Source: Bacteroidales bacterium M8
GTDB lineage: Bacteria > Bacteroidota > Bacteroidia > Bacteroidales > Muribaculaceae
Direction: 5' to 3'
Length of the DNA: 34,527 nucleotides
NCBI GenBank assembly: GCA_001689495.1
Contig: LUJS01000034.1
Coordinates: 1-34,527, forward strand
Under the pieces are notes generated by a model. The model was given only the letters and a program-made list of their open reading frames with translations, had not been told where the DNA came from and ran no database searches. Each line of letters begins with the position of its first letter. Position 1 is the stretch's first letter. This document shows positions 23,794 to 32,302 of this stretch, in pieces. The position numbers were made by a program, and so were the translations under genes.

Positions 23794-23801
23794 TAACTTT
23801 G
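23794..23801 (+). promoter_or_regulatory. -7 element of the TonB-dependent receptor gene
   Basis: TAACTTTG, 28 nt before the ATG at 23830. At -33 spacing only TATG is found, so this is a partial match. Confidence 0.5.
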
Positions 23802-23829
23802 CCATATCAATCCATCATCAAAATACATT

Positions 23830-25965
23830 ATGACAATGAGACAGATCATCCTCATCACGACACTCCTCCTCATCTTTCTCACGGCCCGCTCGCAGACATC
23901 CGCGGTCGACTCTCTGGCCATCGACAGCATATCGCTGGGCGAGGTCGTCGTCAAGGCAAACACCGAGACCCACACCCCGGGCAGCGACCGGGTGCGCATC
24001 ACACGCAGCATGCGCGAGGGCGCCTATGATGTCGGCCGTCTGCTGGGCCGGGTGCCCGGCGTGACGTTCAACCCCGTCAACCGCACCGTGAGCGTGCAAG
24101 GCTCCAACAACGTCAAGATACTCGTCGACAGCATCGAGCGCGACGAGGAAGTGATCAAGCACATGAGCCCCGACAAGTTCGAATATGTCACCGTGGTGCA
24201 CAATCCGCCGGGCAAATATGCCGGCTATGACGCCGTCATCAACATACGCACCCGCGCCACATACCGCGGATACGAGGGGATGCTGCTCGAGAGCGTGGGC
24301 ATCGCTCCCGGCAACGGCCTCGGCAAGGGGGAGCACCTGTCGTCGTGGAACAACATGGCCGCCGCCTCGTATACCCGCGAGAAACTCACGCTCTCGGCCT
24401 CCGGTCAATACTATCTGGGCCACGAGGCTTCATCGTCATACTACACGCAAGAATATCCGCTCAACAACCTGCGCGAGACCGTGCGCGAGCAGCCACTCGG
24501 CGACCCCGTCACGCGCAGCCGCAACACGACGGTCGTGGCCGACGCCAGCGCCGACTGGCAGATCAACGACAACCACTCGGTCTCGGCCCTGTGGCAGGGA
24601 TTCTTCACCGGCAACAACTCCACGAACACCTCATACACGCTCGGGCGCGAGACACTCGACGGCAAGCCTCTCGGCGACATCCCCTTCTCGTCGCGCACAG
24701 GCTCGCGCGACGGACGCACCAACGTCATCGGCCTCTACTATCGCGGGCGATTCTCGAAGGCATGGGACATGTACACATGGGGCACCTATAACAACCATTC
24801 TGAAATCAACGGCAACTCCAGCCGGCGCGGCGACATATTCGCCATCGACTACGACAGCCGGGTCAGGATGAACTATCTGTGGGGAGGCACCACGGTCAAT
24901 TTCGTTCCCGGAGGCAAATGGTCGTTCGCGCTCGACGAGCAGGTACACTCCATCCGCTACAATTCATCCAACCTCAACACCGGGGTCCGCGAGTCACGCT
25001 CGGACGAGGTGCGCAACCGCTCCATGCTCTCGGCATCATTCACGCCTACAGAGCGCCTCTCGCTCCAGCTCAACGCAGGTGTCGGCACCCAGCACATCAC
25101 ACAGGATGGCGTGAGCCGCACCTCGGTCAAGCCGCTTGTCGAGGCACGACTCTACTGGAACCCGTCCGAACGGTTTCTCATGCGCCTCAACTACAAGACC
25201 ACCAACTTCATACCCCCGCTTTCATACCTGCAGGATTTCGGCCGGTTTACCGACTCGCTCACCTATACCCACGGCAATCCCTCGCTCAAGCCGCTCTACG
25301 GCCACGACTTAACGGCATCATTCTACCTGTTCAACACCGTGTGGCTCACGGCGCGCTGGCACGAGTCGGGGAGCGGCGTCTACAATATAGCCTCCGCCGC
25401 CACCGGCCCGCGCCCCGACGGCATGACGGGGCCCTATGTAGCCTACCGATACGAGAACGTACCGGGCCACTATTTCGAGCTGAACGCCAACCTCTACAAA
25501 AACATCAGCCGGGAGTGGGCCATACAGGCGTACGGCACCCTCTCGGAGATGAAGACGAACTTCGGTGGTCAGTCCAACCACCGCTGGTATGTCGACATGC
25601 TCGCGGGCGCATACTATATGCCATCCGGCCTCGACATGGTCGTCAACCTTAACTATATCCTCTCGCCATCAGTCACGGTATCACCGCAGACACTGCAATA
25701 CGGATACAGCGACCACCTTGTGTTCAATCTCGAGAAATCACTCCTTAAGGGACGGCTCAACATCAGTCTCAACTACACATTCCCCGTCCACCTCGCCGAC
25801 GGCCTCATCAAGGGGCACATGGTCTCCCCGGCACTCATACGCCACACATGGGAGAACAACCAGCGCCGCAACAACAATACAATCCATCTGGGAGTGACAT
25901 ACCGGTTCAACGGAGGCGCACAGGTGCGCAAATACCAGCACGACACAGACAAGGTAGCCAAATGA
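23830..25965 (+). CDS. TonB-dependent receptor-like outer-membrane protein
   Basis: 711 residues with a signal peptide ending near TARSQ. A plug domain follows (about 35-150: LGEVVVKANTE as TonB-box-like region, then RVPGVTFNPVNRTVSVQG and VTVVHNPPGKYAG). The C-terminal ~550 residues are beta-barrel strands of the OMP_b-brl_3 type, ending in GVTYRFNGG plus a short hydrophilic tail. It lacks the N-terminal carboxypeptidase-like domain of SusC proteins and no SusD gene is near, so it is not a typical glycan-uptake pair. The substrate is unknown. I use the first ATG; another two codons later is possible. Its stop codon overlaps a 26-codon ORF. Confidence 0.9.
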   Translation: MTMRQIILITTLLLIFLTARSQTSAVDSLAIDSISLGEVVVKANTETHTPGSDRVRITRSMREGAYDVGRLLGRVPGVTFNPVNRTVSVQGSNNVKILVDSIERDEEVIKHMSPDKFEYVTVVHNPPGKYAGYDAVINIRTRATYRGYEGMLLESVGIAPGNGLGKGEHLSSWNNMAAASYTREKLTLSASGQYYLGHEASSSYYTQEYPLNNLRETVREQPLGDPVTRSRNTTVVADASADWQINDNHSVSALWQGFFTGNNSTNTSYTLGRETLDGKPLGDIPFSSRTGSRDGRTNVIGLYYRGRFSKAWDMYTWGTYNNHSEINGNSSRRGDIFAIDYDSRVRMNYLWGGTTVNFVPGGKWSFALDEQVHSIRYNSSNLNTGVRESRSDEVRNRSMLSASFTPTERLSLQLNAGVGTQHITQDGVSRTSVKPLVEARLYWNPSERFLMRLNYKTTNFIPPLSYLQDFGRFTDSLTYTHGNPSLKPLYGHDLTASFYLFNTVWLTARWHESGSGVYNIASAATGPRPDGMTGPYVAYRYENVPGHYFELNANLYKNISREWAIQAYGTLSEMKTNFGGQSNHRWYVDMLAGAYYMPSGLDMVVNLNYILSPSVTVSPQTLQYGYSDHLVFNLEKSLLKGRLNISLNYTFPVHLADGLIKGHMVSPALIRHTWENNQRRNNNTIHLGVTYRFNGGAQVRKYQHDTDKVAK

Positions 25966-26042
25966 AAGACCTTTCCAAGGACAAGAACGGCAAGCTCTTC
26001 ATAACCAAAACCTCAAACGCCGGACAAGTTACCTTCAACTGA
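25962..26042 (+). CDS. Possible 26-residue peptide overlapping the receptor stop codon
   Basis: The ATG at 25962 overlaps the receptor stop codon as ATGA, the usual geometry of translational coupling. The peptide begins MKDLSKDKNGKLF and ends SNAGQVTFN; it is basic and hydrophilic, with no Cys, no membrane segment and no Gly-Gly site. By my count 18 of 26 codons end in G or C, in line with real genes here. It is followed 38 nt later by a strong terminator. It might be a small secreted or signalling peptide, a degraded gene end, or chance. I do not recognise a family. Confidence 0.4.
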   Translation: MKDLSKDKNGKLFITKTSNAGQVTFN

Positions 26043-26080
26043 CAAGTCTCCAATCCCACAGTGAAAACTTTCGCTGTAAT

Positions 26081-26119
26081 TTCAGAAGAATGCCATTCTA
26101 AATATGGCGTTCTTCTGAA
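26081..26119 (+). terminator. Terminator after the receptor/peptide unit
   Basis: A 16-bp stem with one T-G wobble (26081-26096 with 26104-26119, TTCAGAAGAA/TTCTTCTGAA outer part) and 7-nt loop. It separates the receptor unit from the TPR-exporter unit. Confidence 0.75.
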
Positions 26120-26179
26120 TATTGACACATTCTGTAATAAATTTGTTAATTATATTTTCAGTTAAATAATCTCTTATTT

Positions 26180-26210
26180 TTTGCCTCTTTAGTCATTTTT
26201 CGTAATTTTG
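26180..26210 (+). promoter_or_regulatory. Promoter of the TPR-HTH regulator/exporter unit
   Basis: TTTG (26180-26183), 19 nt, TAATTTTG (26203-26210). Only TATTC lies between the -7 box and the ATG at 26216, so transcription should begin at or just before the start codon. Confidence 0.7.
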
Positions 26211-26215
26211 TATTC

Positions 26216-27724
26216 ATGCAAAGACTACTACAATATTCATTTCTGATTTTTGTTGCCTTTACGATGACTGTCGGCTGCGGTCTGCGCGACGGCAGAACCG
26301 CCCGCGAGATGTATGATGATCTTGCTGCATTCATAAATACAAATATGAATGCAAACCCGGATACTATAAATCTGGGACGAATACGAACATCAGCACTCGA
26401 AATATACGAGAAGGCTCTTGAGGAGGGCAATGACACCGTTGCGGCCAACACCGCTTATATGTGCATTTCGCTATATGGAGAAGCCGACCCGGAAAAGATG
26501 ATAGAATGGAGCCGCACCACACAATCCCTCTACAGGAAGGCCGGTATGCAGGCTGAGGCTGAAATTGCCAGAATAGGTGAGATAAAAGGGCTCTATCGTC
26601 AGAATCGCATAACTGAGTCTCTGGAGATGGCGCGCGACTATGACACCACCCTCTATAATAAAAATGCCTCATACAGGTACGATATAAATACAAGAATGGC
26701 GGATGCATTGTTGGCAAGTGGAGATACCGTAATGCCTTATGCCGGTGAAATTGTACGCCTGTTGAGACAGATAGACAATGATCCGAATTCAGACTCCCTT
26801 GACTCTAAACACCGGGCCCTTCTGGCAATAAGTCTGTTTCATATCGGCGATATGGAGAACGCATTTAACGAAATCAATAAGGCCTTGGTTGACGCAGAAT
26901 CAGAATCTTATGGGAACCTAATATATCCTTATCAAATCAAGGCATGGATGTTTGCCGATATGAAAGACTACTACCATGCTTTTTCCCAGATGGTGAACGC
27001 CATGTCATTTTATGGCCAACACACTGAGAGCGAAATGGCTAGTTTTAACAGGACTAACGAAGGTATAACTGCACATTACGAGCTCAAGTTAGAGACCGAA
27101 CGGCTGGCCCTCGAACGGAGCCGGGCCATCAACGTGGCCCTTGGATTGGGCATACTCCTCGTCGTGGTCATCGCCATGGCCGTGGTATCGCGCATACGCA
27201 CCCGCAACAGGCAGCGCGTGGCCGAGATGTCGGCTACGATGGCGCGCCTCGAGACTGACATCCTCGACAGCCAACGCATATCCGACACCATGCACGACAG
27301 ACTCAAGGAACTCTTTGCCGACAGGTTCGAGACATTCAACGACATATGCGAACTGTGGTATCGCAACAACGAGTCGGCAGCCGCCACGGCCAACATGAAA
27401 CGCGGCATGGAGGCGCTGATAGCCAAAGTCAGCGACCCGGCGACCGCCGACGAGCTCGACGCTCTGATCGACTCATGTTCGGACGGATGGATGACGCATC
27501 TGCGCACGTCGTGCCCCGACCTCACCGACGACCAGCGTCGCTTGGCCGGCTATCTATTCACCGGCTTCTCGTCCGAGTCGATAATGGTGCTGACACGCCG
27601 CCCATCGGTCAACTCGGTCTACGTGGCCAAATCGAGACTCAAGAAAGCCATAGCCGAATCGGGCGCCCCCGATGTCGACGGCATCCTCGTTACACTCGGT
27701 CTCGCAAAAAAGCCGGAAGAATAA
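26216..27724 (+). CDS. Membrane-spanning TPR regulator with cytoplasmic HTH
   Basis: 502 residues. A signal sequence with a lipobox-like TVGC (Cys21) leads to TPR-like helices (about 25-290), then a single membrane helix ALGLGILLVVVIAMAVV (307-323), a coiled coil (about 330-370), and a C-terminal HTH of the LuxR type (about 437-480; LTDDQRRLAGYLFTGFSSES, NSVYVAKSRLKKAI). The likely arrangement is periplasmic TPR sensor, membrane, cytoplasmic DNA-binding output. Base composition changes sharply near 27080: counted lines 26341-26400 and 26881-26940 have 40% and 38% G+C, lines 27181-27240 and 27421-27480 have 65% and 63%. The C39 exporter gene starts 28 nt after the stop and is presumably co-transcribed. 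DNA binding is inferred. Confidence 0.85.
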   Translation: MQRLLQYSFLIFVAFTMTVGCGLRDGRTAREMYDDLAAFINTNMNANPDTINLGRIRTSALEIYEKALEEGNDTVAANTAYMCISLYGEADPEKMIEWSRTTQSLYRKAGMQAEAEIARIGEIKGLYRQNRITESLEMARDYDTTLYNKNASYRYDINTRMADALLASGDTVMPYAGEIVRLLRQIDNDPNSDSLDSKHRALLAISLFHIGDMENAFNEINKALVDAESESYGNLIYPYQIKAWMFADMKDYYHAFSQMVNAMSFYGQHTESEMASFNRTNEGITAHYELKLETERLALERSRAINVALGLGILLVVVIAMAVVSRIRTRNRQRVAEMSATMARLETDILDSQRISDTMHDRLKELFADRFETFNDICELWYRNNESAAATANMKRGMEALIAKVSDPATADELDALIDSCSDGWMTHLRTSCPDLTDDQRRLAGYLFTGFSSESIMVLTRRPSVNSVYVAKSRLKKAIAESGAPDVDGILVTLGLAKKPEE

Positions 27725-27752
27725 AGCTACTTTCGACTCCCCCCCCTATAAG

Positions 27753-29948
27753 ATGCACGCAAGCAGGAAGATACGTTTCGTAATGCAGAGGGATGCCATG
27801 ACCTGCGGCCCGGCATCTCTGGCAATGGTATGCGGATGGTGGGGCAAGAGATACGGGCTCTCTGTCATGGAACGGCTGTGTCCGCCAACACGCGAGGGGG
27901 TTTCCATGCTCGGACTGGTCAAGACCGCCCGTGCTCTCGGGCTCGAGGCCAATGCGGTGAAAATATGTCCCGACGCAATAGGCGACATAACCATGCCCCT
28001 GATATTGCACTGGGAACAGAACCACTATGTGGTGCTCTATGAGGCCGACACGCGACGGGGACGGTATAAGGTGGCCGATCCGGGAAAAGGGAAGATAACG
28101 TATCGCCGCGACGAGTTCTTGCGCCGATGGACGGGCGACCCGTCAGGGACGACAAAGGGGATAGCGATGACTACGGCACCGACGCCCGAATTCGGCGTCA
28201 GGATACCACCCGAGCCGGACCGCAAGCCGTCGCTCGGACTGCTGTGGAGGTATCTGCGCCAATATCGCAGGGAGTTCGGCTACATTCTGGCAGGGATGCT
28301 TGTGGGATGTCTGCTGCAACTGCTGCTGCCGTTTCTCACGCAGGCTATCGTCGACAGAGGCATACGAAGCGGCGACATGGGGATAGTGTGGATGATATTG
28401 CTGGGACAACTTGCCATAGTAGCGGGCAGGACCGCAACAGACTTCGTGCGCAGATGGCTGCTGCTGCGCATATCGACAAGGGTCAACATCGAGATGGTAA
28501 GCGACTTCTTCGTGAAATTGCTGAGTCTTCCCATGGGATATTTCGACATCAGGCTCACAGGCGACCTGCTGCAGCGCATGAACGACCACGCACGAGTGCA
28601 GGGTTTCATGACAGGAGAATTGCTCGGAATCGTGTTCTCGCTCATCAGTTTCGTGGTGTTCGGCGTTGTGCTTGCCATCTATGACCTGACGATATTCTCC
28701 GTGTTCATAGCCGGCAGCATGGCATACGGCGCGTGGCTGACGATATTCCTGAACAAGCGCAAGGTCATAGACTACAAGCTCTTTGCCTTGAGAGGCACCA
28801 ACAGCAATCGCACATACGAGTTGCTGACATCAATGCAAGAGATAAAATTGCACGACTGCGAGCAGCGCAGGCGCCACGACTGGGAGACCACGCAGACCGA
28901 TATGTTTGAGGTGCAGACCGAGCTCCTGCGGCTCGACCAAGTGCGCGAGGCCGGAAGCACCCTGATAGACGAGGTGAAAAACATACTGATCTCGGTGCTT
29001 GCCGCAGGTGCAGTCATAGACGGGACAATGACACTCGGCGGCATGCTTGCCATACAGTTCATAGCCGGTCAACTCAGTGCGCCCGTGGCTCAGCTGATGC
29101 AATTCGCATACGCCTTGCAGGATGTCGTAATCTCTCTGGAACGCATCGACGAGATACATCACAAGGAACCCGAGGACAAAGACCGACGCCCGGTGATGGT
29201 GGACACGAGCCGTGGCATCTCATTAAGTGGCGTGACTTTCAAATACGACCCATTCAGTCCGACAAACGTCATTGACGGCATAGACCTATGCATACCCGAG
29301 GGAAAGACCGTGGCTCTTGTAGGCGAATCTGGCAGCGGCAAGACAACTCTGGTCAAGCTGATGCTTGGGTATTATCCCTGTCTCGAAGGACATATCACCG
29401 TGGGTGGACAAGACATCGGCACCATGAACATGCGCGAATGGAGGCGCATGTGCGGAGCCGTGATGCAAGAGGGGGTGGTTTTCACAGAGACCATCGGACG
29501 TAACATAGCCATAGCCGACGGTGAGCCCGACATCGCACGCATCGAGGAGGCGGCACGGGCCGCCAACATTCATGAATTCATCATGTCGCTGCCCCTGCGT
29601 TATGACACGGTGGTGGGACGCAACGGCATGGGACTGAGTCAGGGGCAGAAACAAAGGCTGCTGATTGCAAGGATGATATATCGACGCCCGCAATTCATTT
29701 TTCTTGACGAGGCGACAAACGCGCTCGACACGGCCAACGAACGCGACATTACCCGCAGGCTGAGTGATTTCTATAGAGGCCGTACGGTCATAGTGGTGGC
29801 CCACAGGCTGTCGACCGTGCGCGATGCCGACATGATAGTGGTGCTTGAGCACGGACGCATAGCCGAACAGGGCACGCACGATGAGCTGGTCAAGGCACGT
29901 GGAGCATATCATCGACTCGTGAGCAGCCAGCTCGAGCTCGGGGCCTGA
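27753..29948 (+). CDS. C39 peptidase-containing ABC exporter
   Basis: 731 residues from the ATG at 27753, which starts just before the peptidase domain. The C39 domain (1-145) has all active-site residues: Gln12 and Cys18 in MQRDAMTCGP, His91 in HYVVL, Asp109 in VADPGKG. Membrane helices run from about 175 to 440. The ATPase domain has Walker A GESGSGKT (524-531), signature LSQGQ (628-632), Walker B IFLDE (649-653) and His684. Such PCAT proteins cut a leader after a double glycine and export the peptide across the inner membrane. Codon choice in the middle part is slightly less GC-rich than in neighbours. No HlyD-like or TolC-like partner and no Gly-Gly precursor is in the window. Confidence 0.94.
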   Translation: MHASRKIRFVMQRDAMTCGPASLAMVCGWWGKRYGLSVMERLCPPTREGVSMLGLVKTARALGLEANAVKICPDAIGDITMPLILHWEQNHYVVLYEADTRRGRYKVADPGKGKITYRRDEFLRRWTGDPSGTTKGIAMTTAPTPEFGVRIPPEPDRKPSLGLLWRYLRQYRREFGYILAGMLVGCLLQLLLPFLTQAIVDRGIRSGDMGIVWMILLGQLAIVAGRTATDFVRRWLLLRISTRVNIEMVSDFFVKLLSLPMGYFDIRLTGDLLQRMNDHARVQGFMTGELLGIVFSLISFVVFGVVLAIYDLTIFSVFIAGSMAYGAWLTIFLNKRKVIDYKLFALRGTNSNRTYELLTSMQEIKLHDCEQRRRHDWETTQTDMFEVQTELLRLDQVREAGSTLIDEVKNILISVLAAGAVIDGTMTLGGMLAIQFIAGQLSAPVAQLMQFAYALQDVVISLERIDEIHHKEPEDKDRRPVMVDTSRGISLSGVTFKYDPFSPTNVIDGIDLCIPEGKTVALVGESGSGKTTLVKLMLGYYPCLEGHITVGGQDIGTMNMREWRRMCGAVMQEGVVFTETIGRNIAIADGEPDIARIEEAARAANIHEFIMSLPLRYDTVVGRNGMGLSQGQKQRLLIARMIYRRPQFIFLDEATNALDTANERDITRRLSDFYRGRTVIVVAHRLSTVRDADMIVVLEHGRIAEQGTHDELVKARGAYHRLVSSQLELGA

Positions 29949-29959
29949 CTCGCCCCGGG

Positions 29960-30343
29960 TCACAGCACCAGCTCTTCGAAGAGGCGGGCGAAGGTGGCGT
30001 CGAGGTCGTCGGTGAGGCCGGGGTGGACGGCCGAGGTGCGCAGGCAGGCGCTCTTCTCGGCGGTGAGCCAGCGGAATCGCTCCTCGACGGGATAGGCGGC
30101 GATGGGTCCGGCCTCGGGACGGCCGGCGGCGATGGCGCGGAATGCGTCGAGCTGCCGGCGCAGGCACTCGACGGGGATGCTGCCGGCAAAGGCGGCGAGG
30201 CGCCGCTCGTCGATGCTCACCTCGAGCCTGAGCCACCGGCGGCGCTTGCACATCATGGCCAGACCGATGTTGACGAACTCCTCGCGCTCGACCCGCGGGA
30301 CGTAGCGCAATACGGCATATTCATATAAGTGACTGTCGTGCAT
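29960..30343 (-). CDS. DUF3037 protein
   Basis: 127 residues, cytoplasmic, matching the DUF3037 type: opening YEYAVLRYVPRVEREEFVNI and GLAMMCKRRRWL, then a helical C-terminal half. The function is unknown. Its ATG lies 23 nt inside the end of the HipA-like gene, so the two are probably translated together. DUF3037 and HipA-like kinases are, as I recall, found paired in other genomes, which suggests a functional pair. The gene ends 11 bp from the convergent exporter gene with no clear terminator in between. Confidence 0.85.
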   Translation of the reverse strand: MHDSHLYEYAVLRYVPRVEREEFVNIGLAMMCKRRRWLRLEVSIDERRLAAFAGSIPVECLRRQLDAFRAIAAGRPEAGPIAAYPVEERFRWLTAEKSACLRTSAVHPGLTDDLDATFARLFEELVL

Positions 30344-31109
30344 CTATGGCTTGGCGTAAAAAGATTTCTGAATTTTCGAGTCTCACGGTCAGGAATTCGC
30401 GATAGACCTCGCGCAGCTCGGCGGGGGTGCCGGGGGCGCCCTCCCACTCGAGCCACGAGTCGGGTATCATGTCGGTGGCCTCGCGGATGAACTCGGGCGT
30501 GACGAGCCCGAGGGCGCGGCGGTGTGCCCCCTCGAGGTCTGATGCCTTGCGCAGCAGAGCGTGGTCCTTGATATAGGGGAATGGGGTCAGGGCCGACTTC
30601 TGCCACCCGGTCCATGCGTGGTGGAAGTATAGGGCGGCGCCGTTGTCTATGATCCACGGCTCGGTGCCGTGCCAGACCAGCATGTTGGTGTTCTTGACGG
30701 TGCGGTCTACGTTGGTCAGGAATGCGTCCATCCACACTATGTCCGATGCCATGCGGGGCGTGACGGGATTGACGTAGGGGTCGAGCGTCATGGCCCCCGA
30801 CAGGAAGTGCAGCCCCATGTTGAGGCCGCGGCTGGCCTTGAGCAGGTCTTGTATCTCCTCGTCGGGCTCGGTGATGCCAAACCGCTCGTCGACGTCGAGA
30901 AAGACCGCCTCGGGCACCGGCAGTCCGAGCCTGCGGGCCACGAGGGCCCCTATCAGCTCGGCCACGAGGGCCTTGGTGCCGTGGCCGGCGCCGCGAAATT
31001 TGACCACATACTTGAATCCGTCGTCGGCCTCGGCCAGCGCGGGGAGCGAGCCACCCTCGCGCAGGGGCGATATGTAGCGCGTGACGGTCTGGTGTCTGAG
31101 TTGTTCCAT
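30321..31109 (-). CDS. HipA-like kinase
   Basis: 262 residues from the ATG at 31109. A GTG at 31127 overlapping the lpxB stop (GTGA) is an alternative start. Kinase features of the HipA-like group: ATP-site Lys37 in YVVKF, GHGTKALVAELIGALVA as the glycine-rich/C-helix part, a catalytic loop FLTNVDRTVKNTNML (Asp135, Asn140) and the metal-binding WIIDNG (Asp155). It is shorter than true HipA (about 440 residues) and lacks the N-terminal Couple_hipA domain. No HipB-type antitoxin is next to it; DUF3037 overlaps its 3' end instead. Toxin, persistence or regulatory function is not proven. It follows lpxB by 14 nt. Confidence 0.85.
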   Translation of the reverse strand: MEQLRHQTVTRYISPLREGGSLPALAEADDGFKYVVKFRGAGHGTKALVAELIGALVARRLGLPVPEAVFLDVDERFGITEPDEEIQDLLKASRGLNMGLHFLSGAMTLDPYVNPVTPRMASDIVWMDAFLTNVDRTVKNTNMLVWHGTEPWIIDNGAALYFHHAWTGWQKSALTPFPYIKDHALLRKASDLEGAHRRALGLVTPEFIREATDMIPDSWLEWEGAPGTPAELREVYREFLTVRLENSEIFLRQAIDARQSLI

Positions 31110-31123
31110 AACTTTATAACGCC

Positions 31124-32296
31124 TCACTCGGCCAAAAGTCTTGCCACGGTCTCGGCGGCGGGGGTGTCGGTGTGCAGGCGGCGGCGTATCACGTCATAGC
31201 CCTCCAACTGGGCGCGGCGCGCGGGGGTGTCGTCGAGCAGCGAGGCCAGCTGACGGTCCACGGCCTCGGGGGTGCAGTTGTGCACCAGCATCTCGGGCAC
31301 CACACACCCGCGCACGCCGGTGCGCGCGGCCTCGCGGTTGACCTCGCGGCGGGTCTGCATGTCTATGGGGCCGTATATCAGGTTGGGCAGCGAGACGTAT
31401 GGTATCTTGAGTATGTGGGTGAACAGGTCGGCGGCCCACTTCCACCCCACGGCGCGATAGCACACCACCTGCGGGCATCCGGCCAGCGCGCTCTCGAGCG
31501 AGGCCGTGCCAGACGTGACCAGCGAGGCCCGCGCCTGTGCCATGAGCTGCAGGGTCGTGGCCTCGACCACGGGATAGCGGGTGAAGCGCGCGTAGTACTC
31601 GCGCTCTATCGAGGGCGCCCCGGCCACGACCGGCTGCACGTCGGAGTGCATCCGGGCCACGGCGTCCATCACGGGCAGGTTGGCCTTGATCTCGCCGCGG
31701 CGGCTGCCGGGCACGAGGGCCAGTATGGGGCGGCCGTCAAGTCCGTGGCGGGCGCGAAAATCGTCGGGGCCGGGCATCGAGGCGAGAGCGCGCTCCACCT
31801 CCTCGACCGAGGGGTTGCCGACATAGGTCACATCCAGCCCGCGCTCGCCAAACCATTCGGGCTCGAAGGGAAGTATCGAGAAGACTCTGTCGGTGACGCG
31901 GCGCAGCTTTTTCAGCCTGTACTCCTTCCACGCCCACAGCTTGGGGGCTATGTAATAGTCCACGGGGATGCCCAGCGAACGTGCATGGTCGGCCAGCTTG
32001 AGGTTGAAGCCGGGATAGTCCACCAGCACCACCCTGTCGGGGCGCATCCGCTCGATGGCTCGCTTGGCCGTGCGCAGGTTGCCCAGCACCTCGGGCAGGT
32101 GCGCGGCCACGTCGATAAAGCCCATGTAGGCCATGCGGCGATAGTGTATCAGGGGCTCGCGGCCCGCGGCGGCGGCCATCTCGTCGCCACCCAGAAAGTC
32201 TATCCGGGCCTCGGGGTCGAGCCTGCGCAGGGCGGCTATGACGTGCGCGGCATGGAGGTCGCCAGATGCCTCGCCGGCTGAAAAGAAGTATCTCAT
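31124..32296 (-). CDS. lpxB: Lipid-A-disaccharide synthase
   Basis: 390 residues from the ATG at 32296, giving the usual MRYFFSAGEASGDLHA start. The glycosyltransferase-B (GT19) phrases are clear: FSAGEASGD, VDYPGFNLKLA, YYIAPKLWAWKEYR, ILPFEPEWF, YVGNPSVEEV, ALVPGSRRGEI, and SGTASLESAL near the C-terminal half. It joins UDP-diacylglucosamine and lipid X at the inner membrane in lipid A synthesis. It leads a unit with HipA-like kinase and DUF3037. A -7 box lies 6 nt before its start codon. It is divergent from the glucosaminidase gene. Confidence 0.97.
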   Translation of the reverse strand: MRYFFSAGEASGDLHAAHVIAALRRLDPEARIDFLGGDEMAAAAGREPLIHYRRMAYMGFIDVAAHLPEVLGNLRTAKRAIERMRPDRVVLVDYPGFNLKLADHARSLGIPVDYYIAPKLWAWKEYRLKKLRRVTDRVFSILPFEPEWFGERGLDVTYVGNPSVEEVERALASMPGPDDFRARHGLDGRPILALVPGSRRGEIKANLPVMDAVARMHSDVQPVVAGAPSIEREYYARFTRYPVVEATTLQLMAQARASLVTSGTASLESALAGCPQVVCYRAVGWKWAADLFTHILKIPYVSLPNLIYGPIDMQTRREVNREAARTGVRGCVVPEMLVHNCTPEAVDRQLASLLDDTPARRAQLEGYDVIRRRLHTDTPAAETVARLLAE

Positions 32297-32302
32297 AGAC
32301 CA

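Noticed and set aside
23830..25965. SusC-type polysaccharide utilisation receptor.
   Set aside because: No N-terminal carboxypeptidase-like domain, no SusD gene and no glycoside hydrolase nearby.
25962..26042. The 26-codon ORF as a classical double-glycine bacteriocin precursor for the exporter.
   Set aside because: The only candidate site is Ala-Gly, the leader hydrophobic positions do not fit, and a terminator separates it from the exporter unit. It is kept only as an unknown small ORF.
26061..26163. A GTG-started short ORF downstream of the receptor gene.
   Set aside because: It runs through the terminator hairpin, has AT-rich codons and no start signal.
27672..27752. Upstream extension of the exporter gene overlapping the regulator.
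   Set aside because: The C39 domain starts only after the ATG at 27753; the extension overlaps the regulator's GC-rich end in another frame and shows no conserved sequence.
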